DNA of 64,000 nt from RI-231 sp041394905 (GCA_041394905.1 JAWKHJ010000012.1:1-64000); one strand, 5' to 3'; positions 43,087 to 53,023 are shown, counted from the stretch's first letter. Translations and numbers: made by a program. The notes: a model not told the origin generated them from the letters alone.

Positions 43087-43929
43087 ATGCGCACAAAGAT
43101 TGGGTTGAGGTTGGCATTCGGCGCGTTGCTCGCTGGAGGTCTATGGACGGCTTGGACGCAGCAGCCTGCGCCGCCGCTCGAGCTCCAGCCGGTGGCCGGC
43201 GATCTACACGTGCTCGTCGGCTCGGGAGGCAACGTCGGCGTGCTCGTGACCGATGAGGGTGTGTTGCTTGTCGACGACAAGTTCGACCGCAACGTGCCGG
43301 AGATTCTCGCCAAGGTCAAGACCTTGACCGACAAGCCGGTGCTGTATGTGTTGAATACGCATCACCACGGCGACCACTCCGGCGGCAACGCCTCGTTGCA
43401 GGCGCAGAACGTGGAGGTGATCGCGCACGAGAATGCGCGCGAGAATATCGTGCGCAACAAGCAGCCCGGGGCGCCGCATGTGAGCTTCGAGGAACAGGTG
43501 ACGCTGCACTTGGGCGGCAAGGAGGTGCGCGCGATGCACTTCGGGGCCTCCCACACCAACGGCGATTCGGTGATCTACTTCCCCGACCTCGGCGTCATCC
43601 ATACCGGGGACATGTTCGTCCGCGGGGCGCCGTTCGTCGACTATGCCAACGGCGGATCGGCTCTCGAGTGGGATGACACGCTCAATGCCGTCCTACAGCT
43701 CGAGTTCGACACGGTCATTCCCGGACATGGTCCCGTAGGCACGCGCGACGACCTGATCCAGTGGAAAGAGGACTTCGAGACGTATCGCAACCGCATCAGC
43801 GAGCTCAGCCGCGCCGGCAAGAAACCCGAGGATGCTGAGGCGGCCCTCGACGTCCACGACTTGAAGGGCTGGAGCGTGGGCGGGCTGCAAATGCGCAGCA
43901 TGCCGGGGTTGTTTCAAGAGCTGAGGTAG
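43087..43929 (+). CDS. secreted metallo-beta-lactamase-fold hydrolase
   Basis: A 280-residue MBL-fold enzyme. ATG 43087 is selected by GAGGTGAT five bases upstream; the longer frame from 43030 has none. A signal anchor (LAFGALLAGGLWTAW) precedes the mature domain. The di-zinc motif NTHHHGDHSGGN (H-x-H-x-D-H), MHFGASHTNGDSVIYFP and VIPGHGPVG supply the other ligands. The general form matches cyclase/quorum-quenching/SoxH-like periplasmic MBL proteins. It is not a clear antibiotic beta-lactamase, and I would not assign resistance from this sequence. Confidence 0.88.
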   Translation: MRTKIGLRLAFGALLAGGLWTAWTQQPAPPLELQPVAGDLHVLVGSGGNVGVLVTDEGVLLVDDKFDRNVPEILAKVKTLTDKPVLYVLNTHHHGDHSGGNASLQAQNVEVIAHENARENIVRNKQPGAPHVSFEEQVTLHLGGKEVRAMHFGASHTNGDSVIYFPDLGVIHTGDMFVRGAPFVDYANGGSALEWDDTLNAVLQLEFDTVIPGHGPVGTRDDLIQWKEDFETYRNRISELSRAGKKPEDAEAALDVHDLKGWSVGGLQMRSMPGLFQELR

Positions 43930-43940
43930 CCGCGGCCCTC

Positions 43941-44222
43941 CTACCAATTGTGGCGGAGGGCTTCGATGAGCTCCGCCTTGAGCATTCTGCTGCGTCCGCG
44001 GACGCCGATCTGCTTGGCGTGTTCATAGAGCTCGTCACGGGTCATGCTTTCGAGGACGGCGGAATCGATCGAGGGCGACGTCTCGTCAGGGGCCGTCTTG
44101 CGCTGGAAGCGGCGCTGTCGGCGTGCTTCCCGCTCGGCGGCAACGCGTTTCGCCTTTTCCGTCTCAATTCGAGCCTTCTCGCGCATCGCCTCGGCCGAAA
44201 TTTCCTTCGTGTAGAACGACAT
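43941..44222 (-). CDS. small basic protein with SAP/Rho-N-like C-terminal domain
   Basis: A 93-residue protein. The N-terminal half is a highly charged helix (EAMREKARIETEKAKRVAAE, then REARRQRRFQRK). The C-terminal part, TRDELYEHAKQIGVRGRSRM followed by LKAELIEAL, matches the helix-extended-helix form of SAP and Rho N-terminal domains, which bind nucleic acid. ATG 44222 has GGAGGTGAT at a good distance. The longer antisense-like upstream frame was discarded. The leader upstream contains three hairpins, one of which covers the ribosome-binding site. It probably binds DNA or RNA; the partner is unknown. Confidence 0.8.
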   Translation of the reverse strand: MSFYTKEISAEAMREKARIETEKAKRVAAEREARRQRRFQRKTAPDETSPSIDSAVLESMTRDELYEHAKQIGVRGRSRMLKAELIEALRHNW

Positions 44223-44231
44223 TTCCCGATC

Positions 44232-44280
44232 ACCTCCATGAGGTAGAGGCCTTGAGAGGCCCTTGCGTTTCCGGCAAGGG
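44232..44280 (-). promoter_or_regulatory. structured 5' leader with sequestered ribosome-binding site
   Basis: Three consecutive perfect hairpins upstream of the SAP/Rho-N-like gene: ACCTC-cat-GAGGT (44232-44244), which pairs the Shine-Dalgarno; GGCC-N6-GGCC (44248-44261); and CCCTTGC-N7-GCAAGGG (44260-44280). The first would hide the ribosome-binding site when folded. This could mean translational autoregulation or, for the outer hairpin, a terminator. Confidence 0.5.
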
Positions 44281-44325
44281 TCAGTGTGAGAATGGCTCGC
44301 GGATTCGACGATTGGGGTTACAGAA

Positions 44326-45207
44326 GTGGATCGCGAGCCGGGAATAGAATCAAATTTGCCCACGTCAGTCAACCTCCAAACCGCACTGCGCTTCGAGGAA
44401 GTGGCCGCCCTTTTGGAGGCGCAAAACGGCAATCCCGAGCGGGCGCGCATGTACCAGCGCGCCGCCGAGGCATTGCGGCGATCGCCGCGCTCGGTCCGGC
44501 AGATTCTCGATACGGAAGGCGAGGCGGGGTTGGCGCGCGTTCCTGGAATCGGCGAGGCGCTGGCGCGCCAGATCCGGACGACGCTCTCCTCGGGGCGTTT
44601 GCCGATCCTCGAGCGTCTGCGGGGCGAGACCGACCCGGTGGCGATGCTCGCCTCCGTGCCCGGCATCGGACGCAAGATTGCGCATCGGCTGCACCACGAC
44701 CTCGGCATCGATACCTTCGAAGAGCTCGAAGCCGCCGCCAACGATGGACGTCTCGAGTTGCTTGCAGGCTTCGGACAAAAGAAGGTCAGCAGCGTCGCCG
44801 ATTCTCTCCAAGGACGCACCGGCCGTGCGGGCGTCTCCTCCTCCAGCATCCCGCCGGTCGAAGAAGTGCTCAGCGTGGACGCGGAATATCGCGAAAAGGC
44901 TGCCGCAAACGCTCTACCCAAGATCGCTCCGCGCCAGTTCAACGAATCGAATCAAGCATCTCTGCCTGTTCTGCACACGCGCCGTGGCGACCGGGAGTAC
45001 ATGGCGGTGTTCAGCAATACAGCCCGCGCGCACAAGCTCGAGCGCACCCGAGATTGGGTGATCGTCTACGCTGACCAGGGCGCGGAAGAGCTGCAGTACA
45101 CCGTGGTCACGGGCCGGGAGGGCGCGCTGGCCGGCAAACGCGTGGTGCGGGGCCGCGATGCGGAGTGCCGCGCCTATTACGAGTCCCACCAGCCCGTCGC
45201 CGTCTAA
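44326..45207 (+). CDS. stand-alone helix-hairpin-helix DNA-binding protein (PolX N-terminal-like)
   Basis: A 293-residue protein. The first 75 residues (LQTALRFEEVAALLEAQNGN, then RMYQRAAEALR) resemble the 8-kDa domain that begins family X DNA polymerases. Two helix-hairpin-helix motifs follow: LARVPGIGEALARQI near residue 90 and LASVPGIGRKIAHRL near 127, with a third weaker one at LELLAGFGQKK. There is no nucleotidyltransferase or PHP domain. The last 80 residues (HTRRGDREYMAVFSNTARAH) form a separate beta-rich module. The start is uncertain: GTG 44326 is the longest reading. Probably a DNA-structure-binding protein in repair; the exact role is unknown. Confidence 0.78.
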   Translation: MDREPGIESNLPTSVNLQTALRFEEVAALLEAQNGNPERARMYQRAAEALRRSPRSVRQILDTEGEAGLARVPGIGEALARQIRTTLSSGRLPILERLRGETDPVAMLASVPGIGRKIAHRLHHDLGIDTFEELEAAANDGRLELLAGFGQKKVSSVADSLQGRTGRAGVSSSSIPPVEEVLSVDAEYREKAAANALPKIAPRQFNESNQASLPVLHTRRGDREYMAVFSNTARAHKLERTRDWVIVYADQGAEELQYTVVTGREGALAGKRVVRGRDAECRAYYESHQPVAV

Positions 45208-45313
45208 TTCGAAAGCCCGGTTCGTAGGAAGGCCTTACCCGCCTGCGTCTCTTCCCCTAGATCGTTGACGCTCGACGGTCATACAGGGATAGTCGTCGTT
45301 TGGGGGCCTTCTC

Positions 45314-46513
45314 GTGAGCTCGGGCGCCGTCCCGCACAATCCAACTCGCACCGTGGCCGGCCGCGCCGCCTACCTGGGAGCGTTGATCACGCTGGCCTTC
45401 GGGCTGCTGATCTTCTGCGCCGATCCGCGCGGCCATGCGTGGGACTTCCACCAGTTCTACGCGGTGGGCACCCTTCCCGCTGAGCAGACCTTCGACGTGG
45501 AGGCGTAGCGGCAGGTGGAGGAGCGGCTGTGGCGCGAGCATCGCCCGATGGTCGAGGAGTTCAACTTCTCGCCGTACTTGAAGCCGGCCTACTACCGGCT
45601 CGTCTGGGTTCCGCTCGCCAAGCTCGAGTTTTGGACCGCGTATCGCGTCTGGGTCGCGCTGCAGGTCGTGGCGTTTCTGTCCGCGATGACGCTGCTCGGG
45701 AAGCGCTATGGGCTCGATTCGGCGCTGGTGCTGCTGCTGCCGATGTGCCCGTATCTGCTCCTGTCGTTCACCTGGGGGCAGGACACGGGCTTGCTGCTGC
45801 TGATCCTCGCACTGTCGCTCGAGCTGAGCCTGCGTGGGCGCGAGAGTTGGGGTGGGGCCACGCTGGCGCTGGGGCTGTTCAAGTGGAATACGATCCTGCT
45901 GCTGCCTTTGCTGTTTCTGGTGCAGAAACGCTGGCGAACACTCAGGGGATTCGCCGCGGTTGCCCTCGTGGAAGTCGTGCTCTCGGTTTGGATCACGGGG
46001 ATCGGCGGCGTGCGGGACTATTTTGCGTTGGCGACGAGCCCGGAAACGAGTTACTGGTCCTACCTGATGCCGTCGGTGCGCGGAGTGGCCCTCGCGGTTG
46101 GCGCGCCGGCGTCGCTGAGCTGGGCGTTGGCGCTGGGGGCGATCGCGGTGTTCCTGTGGCGGGCGCGAGGGCTCGACCTGGAAAAATCCTATGCGGCTGG
46201 CGTCTCGATTGGCGTCTTCCTGGCGATCCACACGATGGGGTATGACTTGTTGCTGCCGGTGATGGCGATCGTGATGCTCTACGACCGCCTGTCGGTGGGT
46301 TGGAAGGCGCCGCTGGTTGTGCTCTACCTGAGCCCGATGCCCTACATGGCGCAGAAGCTGACGGATTTCCGCTTCAACGGCTTGGCGGCCGCATTGTTTG
46401 CGCTTGTGGTTGCCATCGCGCTGAGCTTGCAGCGCCGCGAACAGTCGCTCGAAGCCGCGGTCCAAGACGAAAGCCCCAAGGCGATGCGCGCCGGCGCGGG
46501 CTCGCCGGCCTGA
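45314..46513 (+). CDS. GT87/DUF2029-like polytopic membrane glycosyltransferase with in-frame amber codon
   Basis: A membrane protein of 400 codons with about ten hydrophobic segments. The N-terminal ADPRGHAWDFHQFYAVGTLP holds the acidic first-loop motif of GT-C enzymes of the DUF2029/GT87 type, which use polyprenyl-phosphate sugars. TAG at 45506-45508 interrupts the frame at codon 65 between DVEA and RQVEERLWREHRP. The frame on both sides is the same, so this is a base substitution (CAG to TAG, Gln to amber) and not an indel. It may be an error, a true nonsense mutation, or rare read-through. A downstream restart at GTG 45515 would lose the catalytic loop. Confidence 0.72.
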
Positions 46514-46518
46514 ACCGG

Positions 46519-46932
46519 CTATGCTTCGGCGAGCGCCTGCCGGATGGCGTCCGCGATTTTGCTCTTGTGTTCGTCCGACTCGTAATGGTTCTTCGGCCAA
46601 AAGAAACCTCGCAAGCCGTCCTTCGGCCGGCGAGGCACGATGTGCACGTGCAGGTGCGGCACGCTTTGGCTGACCACGTTGTTCTGTCCGACGAAGCAGC
46701 CGGGCGCATCGCAGGCCTGCTGGACGGCTGTGACTAGCTTCTGCGCGTTCTGGAAGAACGGTCCCACTTTGTCAGCCGGGAGCTCAGGCAGGGTCGCGTA
46801 ATGCTCGCGAGGCACGAGCAGCACGTGGCCCGGAAACAGCGGGTCGACGTCGAGAAAGGCGACGCTGATGTCGTCCTGGAACACGATTTCGGACGGAATC
46901 TCGCCCGCGGCGATCTTGCAGAAAACGCACAT
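46519..46932 (-). CDS. HIT-family nucleotide hydrolase/transferase
   Basis: A 137-residue histidine-triad protein of the HinT branch, hydrolysing AMP-linked substrates. MCVFCKIAAGEIPSEIVFQD is the standard opening and VPHLHVHIVPRR the histidine triad near residue 96. The C-terminus GFFWPKNHYES is typical. Intact. It is convergent with the glycosyltransferase gene and divergent from the dehydratase gene by 80 bases. Confidence 0.93.
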   Translation of the reverse strand: MCVFCKIAAGEIPSEIVFQDDISVAFLDVDPLFPGHVLLVPREHYATLPELPADKVGPFFQNAQKLVTAVQQACDAPGCFVGQNNVVSQSVPHLHVHIVPRRPKDGLRGFFWPKNHYESDEHKSKIADAIRQALAEA

Positions 46933-46998
46933 GGGGCCATTGTGCCCGAACGGGCAGACTGGGTGTCGAGCGCCCCAAGGCCGATGCGCTTTTCGTCA

Positions 46999-47004
46999 TA
47001 CTCT
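46999..47004 (+). promoter_or_regulatory. TACTCT -10-like hexamer before dehydratase gene
   Basis: TACTCT ends eight bases before ATG 47013. A weak GGAAG lies in the gap. Confidence 0.3.
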
Positions 47005-47012
47005 GTCGGAAG

Positions 47013-47972
47013 ATGACAGAATTCGACGCCGTGCTCGCTGCTCGCGACGTGATCGCGGGCAAGCTCGTTCGCACGCCGGTGCAGCGCGTGCCGGGCGAGA
47101 CCTTTGCGCCCACGCTTGCTGGTGTGGAGCTGGTGTTCAAGCTCGAGATGTTCCAGCGCACAGGGTCGTTCAAGATCCGCGGGGCGCTGAACAAGCTCAA
47201 CAGTTTGTCGGCGGAGGAGAAGCGTCGGGGGGTCATCGGCATGAGCTCGGGTAACCACGCACAGGCGCTGGCCTATGGCGCGCAGCTCGAAGGCGTGCCC
47301 GCGACCGTCGTGATGCCGGACTTTTCGGTTCCGGGCAAGATTGCGGCGACCAAGGCGTATGGCGCGACGGTGGTGCTCGTGCCGGCGACGGAGATGTTCG
47401 CGACCTACGAGCGGCTGCGAGACGAGCAAGGGCTGGCGGCGGTGCATCCCTTCGACGATCCTATGATAGTGGCCGGGGCGGGGACGGCGGCGCTCGAACT
47501 GCTCGAAGACGAGCCGAATCTGGACTTGGTGGTCGCGGGCGTGGGTGGAGGTGGTTGGATCTCAGGCACGGCGACGGCGGTGAAGGCGCGCTCGCCCAAG
47601 ACGCGCGTGGTGGGCGCCGAGCCCGAGGGCGCGCCGGTGGTGCGCCGCAGCCTGGACGCGGGCCGGCTGGTACGGCTCGACAGCGTGAATACGGTCGCGG
47701 ACGGGTTGGCCCCGCCGTTTACCGGGGAAGTTGTATTCGACCGCATTCAGCGACTGGTCGACGACGTGGCGCTCGTGAGCGACAGCGAGATCCTGGCGTC
47801 GATGAAGTTGCTGATCGAGCGCCTCAAGGCGGTGGTCGAGCCATCGGGGGCGGCCTGCTTCGCGGCTTTGCTGTCGGGCAAAGCGCCGGTTGAACCGGGG
47901 CAAACGGTTGGGGTGATGCTCAGCGGCGGGAACGTGGATGCGGAGCGACTGTGCAAGTTGCTTGCCTCATAA
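47013..47972 (+). CDS. PLP-dependent threonine/serine dehydratase (serine racemase-like)
   Basis: Fold-type II PLP enzyme of 319 residues that deaminates L-threonine or L-serine. The PLP lysine is in QRTGSFKIRGALNKL near residue 52, SSGNHAQALAYGA binds the substrate carboxylate, and VAGVGGGGWISG grips the PLP phosphate. The C-terminal ACT regulatory domain of biosynthetic IlvA is absent, so this is the short catabolic or serine-racemase-like form. Intact. The next gene begins 34 bases later. Confidence 0.93.
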   Translation: MTEFDAVLAARDVIAGKLVRTPVQRVPGETFAPTLAGVELVFKLEMFQRTGSFKIRGALNKLNSLSAEEKRRGVIGMSSGNHAQALAYGAQLEGVPATVVMPDFSVPGKIAATKAYGATVVLVPATEMFATYERLRDEQGLAAVHPFDDPMIVAGAGTAALELLEDEPNLDLVVAGVGGGGWISGTATAVKARSPKTRVVGAEPEGAPVVRRSLDAGRLVRLDSVNTVADGLAPPFTGEVVFDRIQRLVDDVALVSDSEILASMKLLIERLKAVVEPSGAACFAALLSGKAPVEPGQTVGVMLSGGNVDAERLCKLLAS

Positions 47973-47993
47973 GCGGAGCCGCCTGCTCGCCTG

Positions 47994-47999
47994 TACAAT
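47994..47999 (+). promoter_or_regulatory. TACAAT -10-like hexamer before DUF1549/DUF1553 gene
   Basis: TACAAT lies seven bases before GTG 48007, which starts the signal peptide VRLALILPLFALAAQA; the gap ACACACC has no ribosome-binding site. Confidence 0.4.
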
Positions 48000-48006
48000 A
48001 CACACC

Positions 48007-51000
48007 GTGCGCCTCGCGCTGATTCTCCCTCTTTTTGCTCTCGCCGCCCAGGCCCAGCAGCACCCCGTTTCGTTCGACCGGGACGTGCGGCCGATTCTTT
48101 CGGACGCTTGCTACGCTTACCACGGCCCCGATGAGGCCAATCGCAAGGCCGGGCTGCGACTCGACCAGCGCCCGAGCGCGGCGCGCGTGTGCTTCACGCC
48201 GGGCGATGCGGCGGGAACAAGCTCTTCGAGCGCGTGAGTCACCCCGTGGAAGTTGCGCGTATGCCGCCCCCCGGGTTTCACGCAAGCTGACGCCGGAGCA
48301 GCGATCGGACTTTTGCGCCAGTGGATCGGTCAGGCGCGAAAATGGGAGCGGCACTGGGCCTACGAGCCGCCACAGAAGGCCGCTGTGCCCGAGGTTGCGA
48401 AGGCGGACTGGCGCGCAACCCGATCGATCGGTTCATTCTGGCGCGTATGGAGGCGGAGGGTCTCGCCCCTTCGCCCGAGGCCGACCGCGCGACCCTGCGG
48501 CGCGTCAGCTTCGACCTGACTGGCCTGCCGCCTACGCCCGCCGAATTGGAAGCCTTTCTGGCCGACCGGTCGCCCGACGCCTACGAGGAGGCCGTCGATC
48601 GGCTATTGCGTTCGCCTCGCTACGGCGAGCGGATGGCGTCACGCTGGCTCGACTTGGCGCGCTACTCCGATACGCACGGCTACCACATCGACTCCTACGC
48701 GACATGTGGCATTGGCGGGACTGGGTGATCGACGCCTACAACCGCAACCTGCCTTACGACGAATTCACCATCGAGCAGCTCGCCGGCGATCTGCTGCCCA
48801 AACCAACGACCGCGCAGCTCATCGCAACCAGGGTTCATCGCAACCACATGGTCAACTTCGAGGGCGGCGCGATCCCCGAGGAGTACCAGACTAGTACGTG
48901 GTCGACCGCGCGTCGAGACGACCGCGACGGTGTGGATGGGCATGACGATGGGCTGCGCGCGTTGCCACGACCACAAGTACGACCCGATCCCGCAGCGCGA
49001 CTTCTACCGCTTCTTCGCCTTCTTCAACACGATTGACGAGAAGGGCCTGGACGGCCGCGAGGGAAACGCCGAGCCGATGCTGCGCTTGCCGGCGCCCGAT
49101 TATGAGCAGCGCCGCGCCGACCTCGAGCGCCGTCTCGAGCAAGCGCGCGGAGCGGTCTCCGAGTACGACGCGACGCTCGAGCAGCTCGAGTGGGAAAGGA
49201 CGGCGCTCGAGACGATTCCAGCTCCTCCGGAGCAAGGCTTGATCGCGCGCTACGGCTCGATGGCGACGTCACAGCGCCGGCGCGCGTGGGCGCAGGACGC
49301 CGAAGATTTCACTTCCGCCAAGCTCGGCAAGGGGCTCTCGCTCGGCGAGCAGGAGATCGTGCTTGACCGCACCGCTCGATCCTTGAAGCCTTTTTAGCGT
49401 GGCGTTCTGGTCCTCCACCTCTTCGCGACGCGGCGTGACGTATTGGAACCAAGGGCCGCTCGAGATCGGGATGGAAGAGGCGACCAAGGTCCCCGACGAG
49501 TTCAAGATTCACGGGGCGGTCGAGATTCGTTGGGGCAAGCGCGGCTGGCGCAGCACACGCAAGATCACGGCGCGCGAATGGCATCACCTGACGCTGGCTT
49601 ACGACGGCAGGGACTTCTCGCTGTTCGCAGACGGCGAAGAGTTCAACCTCGAGCCGTTCGAAGAGGCGGAGAGCCGACCGGCCGACCGGCCGTTTTCGAT
49701 TGGCGGCGCGGGCTCCTACTACCACGGGCTGAGCGGATCGCTCGACGAGCTGCGGCTCTATTCGCGTGCGCTCTCGGCGGATGAAGCGGCGGCGCTCGCC
49801 ATCCACCAGCCCTTCCATACGCGATGCTCCGAGGCCGGACCCGGATTGCGATACCCAGGAGCGGCTGCGCGGTATTACCGCAACCGCTTCGCGAGCGAAG
49901 CTCAGGCGGGCGCATCACGAAGCGCACGATCTCGAAGCGGCGCTGGCGAAGCTCGACCGCGACGTGGAGACCACGATGGTGATGCGGGAGATGGACGATC
50001 CGCGCGAGACCTACATTTTGGGGCGCGGCGACTATCGCAACCACACCGAAAAGGTCACGCCCGGCGTGCCTTCGGCGCTGCCGCCGCTGCCCGTGGGCGC
50101 GAAGGCGAACCGCCTAGCGCTCGCGCGCTGGCTCGTTTCGCCGGAGCATCCGCTCACCGCGCGCGTGGCGGTCAACCGCTACTGGGAGATGTACTTCGGC
50201 CAAGGCTTGGTGAAGACGACCGAGGACTTCGGCTCACAGGGCGAGGCCCCGACGCACCCGGAACTGCTCGACTGGCTGGCGGTCGAGTTCATGGACTCGG
50301 GCTGGGATATCCGCCACATGCAGAAGCTCATCGTGACCTCGGCGACCTACCGGCAGTCCTCGGGGGTGACGCCGCAAGGCGCCGAAGCACGACCCGGAGA
50401 ACCGCCTGCTGTCCCGTGGCCCCCGGTTCCGCTTGTAGAAGCCGAGATGGTGCGGAGACAATGCGCTCTTTGTCAAAGCGGCGGCCTGCTCGAAGAGAAA
50501 GTCGGGGGGACCCAGCGTGAACCCCTATCAGCCGAAAATCGGAATTTGGGAGGACGTCAGCTACGGCGACCGCTTCACGGCGCAGAGCGCAAGCAGGATC
50601 ACGGCGACGCGCTCTACCGCCGCTCGATGTACACCTTCTGGAAGCGTACTGCGCCTCCGCCGTCCCTGACGAACTTCGATGCGCCGGACCGGGAGAAATG
50701 CACCGTGCGCCGGGCGCGCACGAATACGCCGTTGCAGGCGCTGACGTTGCTCAACGATCCGACTTACGTGGAAGCTTCACGCGCGCTCGCGACTCGCGTG
50801 ATGCGTGAGGCGGGCGCTTCCGACGCCGATCGGCTCGCGCGCGCCTACGAATTGACCTTGGGCCGCGCCCCGACGGCGGGCGAACGCGACGTCTTGCTGA
50901 CGCTCCTTTCGAAGCAACGCGAAGACTATCGCAGTGACGGACAAGCTGCGCGTGAGCTGCTTTCAGTGGGGGAATCGCCGGTCGATCCTGATCTGGATCA

Positions 51001-51073
51001 GGCGGAATTGGCCGCGTGGACCGTGGCGGCCTCGACCGTGCTGAACCTCGACGAAGCGGTGACCAAAGAATGA
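48007..51073 (+). pseudogene. planctomycete-type cytochrome protein (PSCyt1/DUF1549/LamG/DUF1553), many frameshifts
   Basis: Large secreted protein of about 1020 residues. In order: signal peptide; a PSCyt1-like cytochrome segment (HPVSFDRDVRPILSDACYAY); DUF1549 (RRVSFDLTGLPPTPAELEAF, SRWLDLARYSDTHGYH); MGCARCHDHKYDPIPQRDFY; a LamG/concanavalin-like domain (EWHHLTLAYDGRDFSL, GSLDELRLYSRALS); and DUF1553 (ARWLVSPEHPLTARVAVNRYW, RARTNTPLQALTLLNDPTYV). At least eight frame changes lie between 48150 and 50640. In addition the first heme motif reads C-Y-A-Y-H where C-x-x-C-H is expected. Because every domain is otherwise well conserved, most shifts are probably errors; the cysteine loss could be real. 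The stop overlaps the DUF72 start (ATGA). Confidence 0.82.
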
Positions 51074-51781
51074 GCAGCGCGCAGCTGTTCGCCGGCACGT
51101 CCGGGTTCGCCTATCCGTCGTGGAAGCCGGACTTTTATCCCGCGAAAGTTCCGCAGGCGAAGTTCCTCGAGCACTACGCGACGCGGCTCAACAGTGTCGA
51201 GATCAACTACACGTTCCGGCGCAATCCGACAGTCTCGACGCTGGAGAAATGGATCGCGGCGGTCCCGGAAAACTTTCGCTTCAGCGTGAAGGCGCACCAA
51301 CGGATCACCCACTTCGCGCGGCTCAAGCCCGAGGCGAAAGAGGCGACGGACTTTTTCCTGCGCGCGATCGACCCGCTGCACGAAGCGGGCAAGCTCGGCG
51401 TCGTGTTGTTCCAGCTTCCGCCGAACCTCAAGCTCGATCTCGAACGACTCGAGGGCTTTCTGCCAAATCTTCCGCAAGACATGCGCTGCGCCTTCGAGTT
51501 TCGCAACGAATCTTGGTACGACGAAGCGGTCTACGCGTTGCTCAAAGAGCACAACGTCTGCCTGTGTCAGGCCGAGTCGGATACGCTCGAGACGCCGCCG
51601 GCGTTGACGGCAGACTTCGTCTATTTTCGGTTGCGCAAGTCCGGACTATTCATGAAGAGCGCGCGGAGATTCGCGCACGTCGACGGCTTGCTGGACGGCG
51701 GGCGCACGGTGTTCCCTCTATTTCAAACATGAGGATACGCCCGCTGGTGCGCTCTACGCCGAAGAGATGCTCACGGCCTGA
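51070..51781 (+). CDS. DUF72 domain protein (YecE-like), frameshifted
   Basis: TIM-barrel protein of the DUF72 family, function unknown, about 237 residues. Opens SSAQLFAGTSGFAYPSWKPD and continues LNSVEINYTFRRNPTVSTLE, FRFSVKAHQRITH and CAFEFRNESWYDE, all family landmarks. Near 51650-51690 a short stretch is read in the wrong frame (HEERAEIRAR is present one frame over). A last shift near 51720 hides the true ending FKHEDTPAGALYAEEMLTA, which stops at 51779-51781. The start overlaps the preceding stop by four bases. Confidence 0.88.
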
Positions 51782-51834
51782 CTCCAGCGCCACGAACGAA
51801 CGCCCGCTGCATTCCGCGACAATGAGACCGTCGT

Positions 51835-53023
51835 ATGATGCGGGCTGCTCCGACGCCGATACTCAAAGACCTCGTCCTGGTGGGCGGCGGGCACAGCCCA
51901 CGTGTTCGTGCTCAAGGGTTTCGGCATGTCGCCCATGCCAGGCGTGCGCCTCCCTCTGATCGAGCGCGATGTGCACACGCCCTACTCCGGCATGCTGCCA
52001 GGTCTGATCGCCGGCCACTACACCTACGACGAAGCGCACATAGACTTGCAGAAGCTTGCGCGTTTTGCCGGTGCGCGCTTCGCACGCTGACGAGGTCGTC
52101 GGGCTCGACGCCGAAGCGTGCAAGCTTCATTTCCGCAGCCGGTAGCGCCGGTCGGCTACGACGTGCTCTCGATCGACATCGGTTCGACGCCCGACGAAGA
52201 ACAACGTGCCGGGCGCGGACCGCTTCGCGACGGCGGTCAAGCCGATCGGCAAGCTCGTCGCCAAGTGGGATGAAGTCGTCGCGTGCTCGACGCCAAGGCA
52301 AGGCGCGCATCGGCGTGGTCGGCGCAGGCGCGGCGGGCACGGAGATGACGCTCGCCGTGCAGTACCGGCTACGCAACCTGTTACGCGAAGCCGGCCTGAC
52401 GAGCCGTCCCGAAGTTCCATCTCTTCTCGTCGAGCGCGGACGTGCTGCCGACCCACAATGCCGGCGTGCGCAAGCGCTTCCGCCGCATCCTGGCCGAGCG
52501 CGGGGTGCAGGTCCACCTGGCAAGCCGTGTGACCGAAGTGCTGCCGAACGGCGTGAAGGACCAGTCGGGACGCGAGTATCCGCTCGACGAGATTCTGTGG
52601 ACGACGCAGGCCGGCGCGCAGCAGTGGCCGGCCGAGGCGGGTCTGGCGGTCACCCCCGGCGGCTTCATCAAAGTGGGCGATACGCTCGAGTCGATCTCGC
52701 ATTCGTGCGTGTTCGCAGCGGAAAGCGATCGTGGCGGAGATGGTCAACCATCCGCGCGAGAAAGCCGGCGTATTCGCCGTGCGCCAGGGGCCGCCGCTCG
52801 AGGAGAACCTGCGTCGCGCCTTGCTGGGTCGTACAGGACGCAAGTTCCGGTGCCAGAAGCAGTTCCTGAGCCTGGTCTCGACCGGTGACGCCTACGCCGT
52901 GGCGTCGCGCTGGTTTCTCTCAGCCGAAGGCGAGTGGGTGTGGAAGTGGAAGGACCACATCGACCACGCAAGTTCATGCGCAAGTTCAGCGAGGACTTGC
53001 CATGCAGAACATGGCCGAGATGA
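51835..53023 (+). CDS. SelD-associated FAD/NAD(P) oxidoreductase (TIGR03169-like), multiple frameshifts
   Basis: Pyridine-nucleotide-disulfide-type oxidoreductase of the group that is usually the N-terminal half of SelD fusions. The FAD motif VLVGGGHS starts near residue 14, IERDVHTPYSGMLPGLIAGHY follows, and the NAD motif GVVGAGAAGTEM is near 52320. TEVLPNGVKDQSGREYPLDE and the C-terminal FLSLVSTGDAYAVASR and WKWKDHIDH are present. At least six frame changes interrupt it, for example an extra C near 51899 and lost bases near 52090 and 52145. The last frame ends at TGA 53021-53023 inside the start of selD. Restoring one base near 53000 would fuse the two into one protein of about 755 residues, as is common in the family. 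Role in selenium use is not established even for known members. Confidence 0.8.

Noticed and set aside
43087..43929. MBL-fold gene as an antibiotic beta-lactamase
   Set aside because: The zinc motif is shared by the whole superfamily, and nothing specific to class B beta-lactamases was recognised.
45506..45508. Selenocysteine or pyrrolysine recoding at the in-frame stop
   Set aside because: The codon is TAG, not TGA, so selenocysteine is out. No pyl genes or downstream element are visible, and the position is a soluble-loop Gln-like site.
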